Shown: positions 33,634-44,409 of the stretch, one piece after another
Layout of the letters: each line of letters begins with the position of its first letter
How positions within the stretch are numbered: the first letter of the stretch is position 1
Assembly (NCBI RefSeq): GCF_021917145.1
Contig: NC_061060.1
Location: 12,130,366-12,194,365, forward strand
From: Hypomesus transpacificus
Taxonomy: Eukaryota > Chordata > Actinopteri > Osmeriformes > Osmeridae
Direction of reading: 5' to 3'
Length of the DNA: 64,000 nucleotides
Notes under the pieces: generated by a model
Told to the model about the DNA's origin: nothing
The model's database searches: none
Seen by the model: only the letters and a program-made list of their open reading frames with translations
Program-made: the position numbers and the translations under genes

Positions 33634-35940
33634 ATGGAAACCTCAAAGCTGCTTCTCATCGGGGTATTAGTCCTCCAATGTTGCTGTGTGTGTGTAAGTA
33701 TTCAACAGCATCATCTGCACAGTGACATCAGTCCTCGTGGATATCATCCCTACAGTTGTGCGTATGTGTGTGCGTCCATGTATGGATGTCTGCGTCTATG
33801 CATGGATCTGTGTGTCTATGCATGGATCTGTGTGTCTATGCATGGATGTGCGTGTCTATGCACATGTGTGTTTAGGCCTCACCTGAGTGTGAGCAGGAGA
33901 CGGCTCGTCTGAGGCTCCAGCTGCGTACGCTGGAGGCTCGGGTCCTGCAGCAGCAGCAGCTCATCCAGAGGCTCCAGAAGCAGAACAAGGCCGAGTCTGA
34001 GGACCTGGGCCAGCTCCACCTGCTGCCAGGGCACCTCTACAGAGGTCAGCCCCCTCAGAACCCTCACATCCACCTAGTAGAACCATGACCTAGCTGCATA
34101 GGCTTAAACGTCACCACACAAGGCCACAGAAGATCCTGTTTGGAACTTCTCCTGTCAGGACACCAGGATATTAACCATATTCGGACCTAGTCCTGTCTAA
34201 ATACCAGGATGTTAACCATATTTGGCCCTTGTAGTGTCCAACCAGCTAGATATCAAGCATATTTAGACTTCTTGTCTTGTTCGGATGCCAGGATGTTAAC
34301 CATACTTGGACGTCCTGTCCAGACTGTGCCCACATCTACAACAACGGGTCCAAGAAGAGTGGAATGTACATGATCCAGCCAGTGGGAAGCCCCGCCCAGG
34401 TGACAGTGTTCTGTGACATGGCAGAGGGAGGAGGATGGACCGTCATCCAGCGCCGCACTGATGGGAGTCAATCTTTCAACAAGTAACACACCCTGCCACA
34501 CACAGTGGCTAATACAGACCTTTATACTGGATATCCATCCAATGTACTGTTTATTTGATATCCTTTATCTAATACGCACCACATTATGTCTCATACACAC
34601 CTCATCTCTGAACACACCTCACATTAGACCTCATTGAGCAAACGTTTGGTATGGTAATACACACCTTATGACAAAGTTGAACTCATCATCTCTGGCTGCT
34701 TCATAGGCCTTGGGCTGACTTTAAGCAGGGATTTGGGGACTTTCAGTCGGGCAAGGGGGAGTTCTGGCTGGGGAACGATAATCTGCACTATCTGACATCA
34801 CAAGGTAAAAAGGTTTTTGTAAAAAAAGTACAGCCCATACATAATTTGACCAAATGTGGAACCCTTTCTTTAGACAGAAAGATGTGTGTGAGATTGAGGA
34901 CATGAGGCCAGTGATGTCAGCCTCCACTTCTCCCCCCAGGTGAATACAGTCTGAGGGTCAACATGGAGGACTTTGAGAGATCTCGGCGCTTTGCAGAATA
35001 CAGCAGCATCAAAGTAGCAGACGAAGAGGTGTTTGAGATCTCTACTCCTTACAATACTGAATGTGTGAGAACCTTATATGGTCAACCTTATCGCAGACAC
35101 AAATGCAGAACCTTCCCGGACTTATGTTCTCTAGACACTTCCCGGTTGTACTGCATATGTGTGGGCTGTGGTTGGGCTGTTAACTATCAGTAAACAAAAC
35201 ATCAAAAGTGCACTAACCCTATCCCATTCCAGTTATCGCAAATCGACAGACAGGAAGTAGGTTGTCTAACGACAGTTTACCTGTCAAGCGTCTGTGACTG
35301 CCTAGCATTCATCCACTTGTACTTTACGTAGGCTATATAATACTAGTTTGGAAGTAGCCTATATTGACAGATAGCCTACATTATATGTTGTTGCCTACAA
35401 ATACATGCTGTTTGTCTGTAGCATCACTATCAGCTGCAGTTTGGAGCGTACTCTGGGACGGCAGGAGACTCCCTGTCAGGGAGCTACCACCCGGAAGTGC
35501 AGTGGTGGGCCAGCCACCAGGGCATGAAGTTCAGCACCTACGACAGGGACAACGACCGCTACGACGGCAACTGCGCGCAAGAAGACAAATCTGGCTGGTG
35601 GTTTAACAGGTCGCTCTCAGCTGGCCAAACTACTCATTTACAATTGCCAAATCGTACAGTTTAGTTTAAACTGGTTGTGTGTTTGCACATTTGACCCACA
35701 CTGTAGTGTACTCCTTTGCGAAGGTGTGTGGATTTTATCCGGTCTTGATTCAGACTTTTCTGTTTCCTGTCCACTAGGTGTCACTCCGCTAATCTAAACG
35801 GCATGTACCACCGAGGGGCCTACAGCGCGATGACGGACGATGGAATGGTATGGTACACCTGGCACGGCTGGTGGTACTCCCTCAAGTCTGTCGTCATGAA
35901 GATACGCCCGGCCGGCTTTGAGTCCAACACAGTTCCGTGA
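33634..35940 (+). CDS. fgl1: Fibrinogen-like protein 1 (hepassocin)
   Basis: Seven exons: 33634-33693, 33876-34044, 34323-34482, 34707-34804, 34940-35028, 35422-35609 and 35778-35940, with consistent phases; 308 residues against about 312 in mammals. A signal peptide ([15 protein letters not shown]) precedes a short coiled coil ([17 protein letters not shown]) and a fibrinogen C-terminal domain. Hallmarks are [49 protein letters not shown] (calcium-site region), [15 protein letters not shown] and [20 protein letters not shown], which match FGL1 better than other angiopoietin-like proteins. FGL1 is a secreted liver protein and, in mammals, a ligand of LAG-3. It neighbours Ig receptor genes here and was once duplicated with them. 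AATAAA lies at 36128-36133. Confidence 0.92.
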
Positions 35941-36531
35941 TCAGCTCCGTTATAGCGCGCTGAGAGTGACATCATATTAAGTCAGCTATTCAGATTTATA
36001 TGCTTAAAATACAGTATGCATTCACCCATTGGCTGCTCCAAATGGGAATTTATTTTACATAGATTGTTAGACTGTACAATGTCAATCAAAAAGTTGCCAT
36101 GCTATCCATAATCAAGTGACAAACACCAATAAACGTGCAAAGGGCATGTAAATGCATGTTGACACACTTCATTTCCAGTCAAACCATAAGTCTCTAACTG
36201 TAAACATGTTGTCAGATAAGCCAACCAATAATAAAGCATTCCTTATCAAAATGTTTCTTTGCAATTTGGAGTAATTCATGATTGTTTGGATGGTACCCAT
36301 GAACGAACTCCAGATTTAGGACGTTTAGAGAGTTTTTAGGATAACAACTTAATAACTGGATTGTTATTGGAATTGTATCGATTGTCTCAAGGATTTTAAT
36401 GATAAAAACAAAGAATTTGACTCATCTCTTTACACATACAGTATATACACACACATACTCTATCACAGCTTTTGAATACTGTAACCGTGCAGCTTGGAAG
36501 TCACCTCTTGAATTACTTGGAGATAGTCTGC

Positions 36532-39362
36532 TCACCGAGCCTATTAAAGGGCACAGACATACACAACAGACATACACAAACAAATCACTGACAAGATTTC
36601 AATACTGTACACTGTATATAAAGTGAGTAGCGTACTCACTTTTAGCTCCAGGTCAGATTTTTTCTGAGCCCTCTGAGAATCTCTCTTCCTGGCTACTGCT
36701 CCTCTCACTGATCCTATACACACACATACATACTTTAGGTACAACAATAAACAGATTGTGCTTAGGGTGTGTCTGATGTGTTGTCATGGGATCGTGGTGT
36801 GTGTTCATGTTGTCATGGGATCATGGTCATCTCACCATATTCCTGAGGGCTTCTGGGTAGTTCAGAGTCTTGGGGATCATCTGGTTGCAGCTCATCTGAC
36901 TTCTTATAGTAGTAGTCCTGGTCAGGGGGGCCAAATCTCTGCCCAGTGCACACACACACAAACACACACACACAGGCAGGTTCGTTTTACTGGCCTAGTG
37001 AGGACCGACAATTCAAAACCATTCAAAATCATTTCATCCCTAACCACCCTAACCCTAATCGTAACACCACTAAATCCCCCAAGAAATAGCATTTAGAAGT
37101 TTTGGGGACCAGAAAGAATTCCCCACAAGGTGGGTTCATTCTTAGTTTACTACCCTTGTGAGGACATCTGATCCCCATAAGGGTAGTTAAGCAGGACCAC
37201 ACACACACACATTTAGAAAGGTGAGGTGAGCCAAGGTGTGTCATGGTACTGTGGGGGGTCAAAGGTCACACCTTGTCGGGCCACATGAAGCTGATGAAGA
37301 GGATGGTGGGAAGGCCGACGGTGAAGACGTAGACGCCCCAGAGCCATGGGCGCGCGGCCGTGGCCAACAGGAGGCGCTCCAGGAGACTGGGCTGAGAGGG
37401 AACACACGCACACAACACACACGCACACAACACACACGCAATACATACACATGCAACACACACAACACACACGCAACACACATCCAACCCAAGCACAACA
37501 CATAGGCAACACACATGAGTGATACACACAATACACAACAAACTCCCTGTGGTTCAATGTATCTAAGGCAGCAACGCAAATATTACCACCACATATTTTT
37601 TCACATCCCCTATTACAGATACAGAGAGGGGAAGGAAAATGGAAGAAAGAACTGGTGAGGGAAGTGAGAGGAAAATAAGCAGACAGAGAAGTAGTACTGA
37701 AGAACAAAAAAAGGAATGACAGAAATACAGACCATATATCTTTTTTCCCAAGTATCCTGTGTCCATTGTTGAGCTAACTCCAAATTGCTGCACAACAGGA
37801 TGTTGTCAAACATCACTTGCCCCCTCAGAGACCATAGCTCCAGACCCAGCGCCTCCACAGAACCAAGGCCCAGACCCTCTGATTGGCTGGGTGGCTTAAT
37901 GTTGGGTATTGATTGGCTTTGAGGAAATTCTGAGGGGTGGTCCATGTCTGTTTGAAGGATTCCCTCACTGATAAGTGACAGGTCAATGAGAATCTCATAT
38001 TTGCCATCTGGGAAGAGACCTAGACACACAAACACAGACACACACACATACACAAACACTGGTGAAGAGGTAGAAACTGACTTACAGAACAATAGAACCA
38101 AAAACAGATTCATATTTGGCAATTAAGTATAAACTAACAGAAGCTATAGGGTTATAGACAAACACATATACCATGGTATAAACTAACATGGCTGTGGAAG
38201 TATAAACTAATGTAGTGTGAAGCCATATAGACCAGAGGATAGAGGTGTAACCAACGGAGAGTGTAGAGGTGGGATTTGCGATCCGTGAAATAGCCCTTCA
38301 GGTCGCCGTCGGGCTGAGGGGCGTGTCTCTGCTGCCGTTGGCCCGTGCGAGGATCTGTTACCGTGACGATGAGGTGCATTTTGTGGTTGCCGCCGCACAT
38401 GTCAGGTCCAAACATGACAGAGTAGGGAGTGACATCACTGAACTGGCTCTGTAAAGGATACGCACAAACACACGTAGCGTACACTTCAACACGGTGGCTC
38501 TGACATGAGAAGAATTCAACCACAGTGGGCTGTATCAGATAAGACTGGAAATTCTTAATCAGTGATGCACACATTTATACACGATTTATTGTTTCCTGTT
38601 GATTTTTGAGTCCAGATTAAGCAATTGTTATATTGAGGGTCGCTTTATGATATATTATAACACTGAGGGATGGATGATTGATGGTTTATTAGACAGAAGA
38701 CCAGATCAGTGATGAACTCACCAGTCTGAGTTGATCAGAGAGAGACAACAGCTTGATGTACGCTCCACTACACTCTACCCCTTCCATAAACATCACCTCG
38801 TACCTGCGCACACACAACGTGTGGACATGTTTCATCTGTATGGTTGTGTGTCTGTGTGTGTATGGGGTGGGGGGGTGTAAGCGAGAGTGAGAGACATACT
38901 GCAGGCAGAGCGGTGAGTTTCTGAAGTGGAAGGGTGTGTGTAAGTAGGCAGCAACAGCGTGGTGTCTCCCAGATGACTTCATCACCAGAGCTTTGTTCCC
39001 AGGGTGCATTTCTGCCTCTCGCTCCTCTATGGCCCAGTCCCCTGATGAGGCAAGGAAAAACCCTTTCATCCAAAAGCTATCACATAACTCCAAACTAAAA
39101 AACGATGACAAAGTATAAAACAGTAGCCATCATCTCCCAGATTATAAAGCTATCATTGTCTGCATTGATTTTCTATGGAATGCACACATTAAATCGGTAA
39201 ACACTCCTACCTGCTCTATGTTTAATAATACCCTCTGAAATGACTTCCTCTAAACTTTGATCCCTGAACCCTGTCCACTTCCTTTCTCTTCCTGCTTACC
39301 TACCATCATACAAGAGAGAGACGGTATCCTCCTCTCTGACAGCCTGGGAACGAACCCACCTC

Positions 39363-39406
<44 letters not shown>

Positions 39407-40178
39407 CAGATTAGTCAAAGGCTGTGTACCATGACAAACACAGGCTAGATACATTTGCCTAATACGGTTTACTGCTAAGAATGCCTAATCAATAATGTAT
39501 AGATACTAGTAGTTTCGGCAACACTTTCCATGAAATAACATGTAACTGCATCGCAATACCTACAGTTACAACATTGTTGTTACACAGGGACTACTGTGTA
39601 CACTTAAAGTTTACAATGAAAGTTATCAGAGGTTAAGCTTTCCAGGGGTAAGTGGATTTTAACATTGCTTCTACTGCCTCCTTACAACATCCACTTACCC
39701 CTTAGAGCCCTTCCCCAAACTGTGCCTTCTTATACGTAATAGCCTATACTGCTAATACTCCTTCATACTGTTTATGACAAAGCAGCTTCCATATACACAC
39801 AATGTTGTTACTAAAGGTCTGTTTGTTCTGTGGTTTAGGTACAGAACAAACAGTCTAGGTACAGAAAGTCTGTCTGTATTTTCTATGTAAACTTCAGCGG
39901 GATATAAATGCTGACGAGACGCACCTGTCCAGAGGACCAGAGTCAAACGACTCCGCAAAATGAGCTCTCTCTGGGACAGGAGGAGAGATGTAGGAAGTCT
40001 GTTGTGGAGAGAGGAGAGTCATGATCCATACACGCATGGAAGACAAAGACTTGTGAAAGCCAGCCTGGCAGGGTTGATGACAGAGGGACCCTTAGGTACT
40101 GACAGCAGAACTGACCTGGGCCTCAGTGGAGCACCACGATGACACACAGGCCAACAGCAAACAGGTCAGCATTAGCAT
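36532..40178 (-). CDS. Calnexin/calmegin-family membrane lectin lacking the P-domain
   Basis: Exons (minus): 40178-40116, 39998-39925, 39362-39304, 39041-38900, 38803-38722, 38448-38256, 38019-37733, 37391-37272, 36938-36836, 36713-36640 and perhaps 36540-36532; phases fit throughout, giving about 401 residues against about 610 for calmegin. The signal peptide starts MLMLTCLLLACV. Lectin strands include HFAESFDSGPLDR, YDGDWAIEE, ECSGAYIKLL, YSVMFGPDMCGG and HLYTL, then GLELWSL and VMFDNILL. The helix RPWLWGVYVFTVGLPTILF followed by SFMWPDK is calmegin-like. The Cys pair is kept. The proline-rich P-domain is absent: exon 38019-37733 runs from the strand before it to the strand after it with a linker of about 30 residues. 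The cytosolic tail is short, acidic then basic (ARKRD). The last exon is uncertain. Confidence 0.85.
39365..39405. repeat. (CA)n microsatellite
   Basis: About 20 uninterrupted CA units lie immediately upstream (on minus) of the third exon of the calmegin-like gene, forming its polypyrimidine/acceptor side. Confidence 0.9.
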
Positions 40179-41167
40179 CTGGGACACGGGAAAACAGGAA
40201 CCAGACCAGGTACAAGATTAAGTACGGTGCAGTTCTAGTATTTGAGCATTCCTAGCAGTTTATCCATTAACAAAACTCTCACACACACATAGATACAAAT
40301 ACACAAAGTCATTGGGTTCACCTTGTGAGGGCTTCTTTTGTTACCGCAAGGCTTTGACACACCAGCACAGCTTTACTGAAAGTCCTGGTCATTCTGGACT
40401 TTGACCCCAAGTCTGTCGTCTCCATGGCAACAAAGGAGCTTTGCCCCACTTTGCTGACTTTAACATTGGTAGCCCTGACCTGAAGGTTGATTCAGATTCA
40501 CGTTTGTGTTCAGATACAGATAACTAATACAGACATTCAAATCATCACGTCCTGGTTAAAGATTTAATCAGTCACAGCAAAATAACTACAGCAGTAACAG
40601 TTAAATCCGCCAGCTTAACTGGCAAAGCAATGTTTTTAGGAGGTTTAGTTGACTCAGGACTGAGGTCCAAGACAGTAGATGTGCAGGTAAGGTTGGAAGC
40701 ATTACTGAGGAGCAACACAGTGATCTGGTAGACAGGACCCCAACCTATGGCTACTGTGTGCAATATGTGGCAATAGAAACTAAGAAACGGAACAATAACA
40801 GTAGACTGTACTTTATTACTTATATGATATATTACATAATCATACAGGAAATCAAACATCCACTGCATTAACAGATAAACAACCAAATGTAGCTAGCTGC
40901 CAATACTAGTTAAACATTGTAATACATGACAAAACCTTTTTTGGTTGCCAAGTCTTATCGTGCCCAGGTCATTTTGGCCTACGGTGTTCATAAAAGTAAG
41001 CCCATCTAGACAAATCTTATCAACACAAATAAAGAGTTCCCATTATAGCATTATAAATATCGACATGGGCAACAACATATAGTAGCAATATAATAATTAT
41101 TGTTAGCGTACAGTACTAAGAAAAGGATTTCATGAAGATCTTATCGAAAGTACATGGCAACAGCTTC
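40179..41167. other. Intergenic, between calmegin-like gene and cnga2
   Basis: No gene is seen. An AATAAA on minus (40812-40817) may serve cnga2. Confidence 0.45.
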
Positions 41168-44100
41168 TCATAGCTGGATGTTGATCTCGCTGCGTATTCC
41201 GTCTCCCCAGACGCTCTCGCTTCCATCCACGTCAGACAGGAAACCACTTCCGGTGGCCGCCATATTTACGCTGCGTTCCAGCCCCGTGATTCGCTGTTTG
41301 AGTCGGAGCTGCGTCGCCGCGTACTCGCTCTGCAGTCGGGCCAGGCGGGTCTGCAGGCGGTCCAGACACGCCTCCAGCCTGTCCACCTTCTGCTCCAGCT
41401 CCTCCGCCCCCAGGCCAGACACACCCCCTTCCTCCAGGAGCCCCTCCTTCTGCAGGATGTCCCGCCCCCTCTGCTCCAGCTGCAGCCGAGCGTGAGGAAA
41501 CTCGGTGAGCGCCTCCATCAGGTCGCGCTTGGACAGGCAGAAGAGGTCTGAGTATCCCAGACTGCGGATGTTGGCCGTGCGTCGGTTGCCCATCTTGCTG
41601 CCGCGGATGTTGAGGATGCTGATCTCTCCGAAGCAGCTTCCCGCCGTCAGGACGGCCAGCTGGGTGGCGCCGTCCTCGCCGACCACCGCCAAGCGGCCAT
41701 CTTTGATGATGTACATCTCCTTGCCGATGTCGCCCTTGCGGCAGATGTAGTCGCCCGGACTGAACACCTGGGGGCGCAGTTTCAGCACCAGCTCAACCAG
41801 TAGGCCTGCCTCGCAGTCCTGGAAGATACGGACCTGGGGGTGAAGGGGTAGTGGGGAAGGATCGGGGGGTTAGGGTCAGAATCAGGGGGAGTAGAGAGGG
41901 GTGTGATACGCAACATCACATAAAGGGAGACAGACACAATGGCAACATACAAGCGCAAGAGACTGATGTGAAATGTATACACTTGGGTTTGTATTACATA
42001 CCTTTTTCAATGTCTCTAGATGGACATTTATGGCTATCTCTGCTTTCAGCTTATTAGGGAGGCTCTTTAGCACTTCCTGTTCGTCCACAGCTTTCTGATT
42101 GGTCCAGAGGTAGTCGAACCAGCGAATGACGCGAGCCTCCAGGTCTTTGCTGACGTGGCGAAACTGCATATAGTGCTTGATGGCATCCATGCGACTCTGA
42201 AACTCGGTGCGCGTGGCGTTCATGTTGGAGATCATGGCGCCCACGTTCCCCACGATGGAGGCGAAGATCAAAACCCCGACCAGGAAGTCGAAGACCACAA
42301 ACAGGAACTCCTCGTCTCTGACCGGGGGCGGGGTCTCTCCGATGGTGGTCAGGGTGAGGGTGGACCAGTAGAGGCAGTAGACGTACCCCCGAGTCAAGGT
42401 GCCAAAGCCTGGCTCGGACGAGTTGGGGTAGACCCAGGAGTCGGAGCCCAGGCCCAGGGCCTTGGAGAAGCTATAGTAGATGCAGGCGTTCCAGTGGATG
42501 ATAACCAGGATGTACAGGACCAGGTTGCAGATACGGAAGGCGTTGGGGTAGTTAGTGCGCGTCTCGGTGCGGTCGAAGAACTCGAACATGCGGTTGAAGC
42601 GGAGCAGGCGGTTGAAGCGGAGCAGGGGGGTGTGGATGCCCAGGGTGAGGTAGAGGAGGTCGGTGGGAAGGATGGACACCACGTCTAGCTTGAACTGGAG
42701 CGTGCGCAGGTAGCTGTCTCTCAGCTTGGTCAGTTCCTTCACCAGCAGCCCTTGCTCCAGGTAGCCTGAGACACACGTACATTTACGATAAGATGTAACC
42801 AGGTTAGGTTGTGGTCGGATTAGGGTTTGATTAGGTTCAAGTTCAACTCTTTTTTTGTCTGATGCACAGAACGACGCAAGGTCAGACTGGGCACTGAAAT
42901 TATTAGGACAAGACAATGCAAAGCAACCTGGCATAACAGAACAACAAGTATTCAGTTTAAATTAGATAACTTCTATGATAGCTCAAATATAACAAGGTTT
43001 ATTATATTAGGTGCTGTGTTACCTGTTCTCAGTCTGACTACCATGTCCAGGATGTAAAGGCTGTCGCACAGGTAATCCAGAACCAGCCACACCACCGCGC
43101 CTCGAATCTGCAACTCATCAAAACAGGCCCTACACACACACGTTTACAAAGGTACAGTATGCACTGACAGCTTGTGTCACTGATGTGTTTTGGGTTGCCA
43201 GGTTGGAGGCTGAGAGCTGCAATACCTTACCTGGCCACCAGGAGGCACCAGTTGTAGAGTACAGCAGTGGCGATAATGATCAGCCAGTGGTAATAAACGT
43301 CATCAGCTGGAGCGAGGACCAAGACGTCTGACTTCCGACTACACAAGCACACGCCCACACACACCCAGACACACAGAATCAATATTAAAAATCAACATCT
43401 TTACTAGCTAACTATACCTATGTCAATGTAGAGTACATCTATGTATATATATACAGTATATTGTATGTTGTGTATATGTCTCTTGATGGTTGTGTGTTTT
43501 GTGCTCATATACTGTATGTGTGTTGTGCTTATCTCCAGGTGTGCGTGTGGTAACCATACGTGGGCCTGGCGTGGTCAGCGTCAGAGGCGTCGGGGTGGGT
43601 GTGGCTGATGCGACTGGGCGGGGCCTGCAGCTCAGGCCCTCTGAAGCGTTCCAGGAAGGAATCTGGACGCTCCTCCTCCTCCAAGAGGCTCTTGTGGGCC
43701 CACTCTCTCAGAGTCACCACCATGCTGACCAATCTGGGGAAGGAAGGACTCAACACCTCACTGACCAATCTGGGGAGAGGAGTCAATACCATACCGACCA
43801 ATCTGGGGAGAGGAGTCAATACCATACTGACCAATCTGCGGAGAGGAGTCAATACCATACTGACCATTCTGGGGAGAGGAGTCAATACCATACTGACCAT
43901 TCTGGGGAGAGGAGTCAATACCATACTGACCAATCTGGGGAAAGGAGTCAATACCATACTGACCAATCTGGGGAAAGGAGTCAATATCGACTGATTGAGC
44001 AAAGAAAGGGCTTGAAGGGAAGACGGAGAGTGAGAGAGAAGACCTGAGGAATGAAGCCAGAGAAAGGCAGAGGAAAGAGAGAAGAGGACATTTATCTTCC

Positions 44101-44409
44101 TCACCTGGACAAGGCTCCTCTACCCCTGTATGAATTCTGGGAGTTGAGGCCCCTGCGATCAATTGTTGCCATCCTCTGTAATTCTGAGGACGTGTCATCA
44201 CACATCGATTGTCCTCTATCCATACACAAACAAACAAACAAACATATATTAGTTGTGAGCAGTTTGATAAGCTCAGTGCTTGTGTGTGTTTACATTTCTT
44301 ACCGGCTTCTGATACTGTCAGCTCTCTCTCCTTCTTCCTCAATCCAAGTTTTCACAGATAATCTGTGAGATGTCAAATCTGTACTCTCTCCCAACGCTTG
44401 CCCTGTCAT
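41168..44409 (-). CDS. cnga2: Cyclic nucleotide-gated channel alpha 2 (olfactory type)
   Basis: Exons (minus): 44409-44303, 43733-43560, 43338-43231, 43129-43023, 42765-42002 and 41833-41168, phases consistent, 641 residues (human 664). The N terminus has [19 protein letters not shown] and ERFRGPELQ, matching CNGA2 rather than CNGA1/3. Transmembrane segments follow, with S4-like [20 protein letters not shown] and the pore [12 protein letters not shown], whose Glu is the cation filter of alpha subunits. The C-linker and cyclic-nucleotide domain include [20 protein letters not shown] and [21 protein letters not shown]-terminal coiled coil ([18 protein letters not shown]) drives subunit assembly. 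The channel opens on cAMP/cGMP in olfactory neurons. The second exon has an unusual array of acceptor sites (see 43728-43992). Confidence 0.93.
43728..43992 (-). repeat. 33-bp tandem array repeating a cnga2 splice acceptor
   Basis: Eight units, seven of 32-33 bp and one of 36 bp, each on minus reading ATTGGTCAGTATGGTATTG then ACTCC, a pyrimidine tract and CAG. Every unit thus holds a 3' splice site followed by the opening bases of the exon (TTGGTCAGCATGG in the real exon). The array is open in the coding phase, encoding [15 protein letters not shown] repeats. Units 5 and 6 have AATGGTC in place of ATTGGTC after CAG; unit 4 has CGCAG. Confidence 0.88.

Noticed and set aside
33634..33912. 92-codon frame reading past the first fgl1 exon
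   Set aside because: The GTAAGT donor after 33693 and the rest of the gene in phase show it is intron read-through.
37213..37707. Cys/Val-rich frames on minus
   Set aside because: They arise from CA/GT repeats in an intron of the calmegin-like gene plus read-through of its exon.
42155..42688. 177-codon frame on plus
   Set aside because: It lies antisense to the largest cnga2 exon and has no homology.
43490..44047. Open frame on plus with a [11 protein letters not shown] repeat
   Set aside because: It is the antisense shadow of the cnga2 acceptor array; the minus strand has a full channel gene with matching phases.
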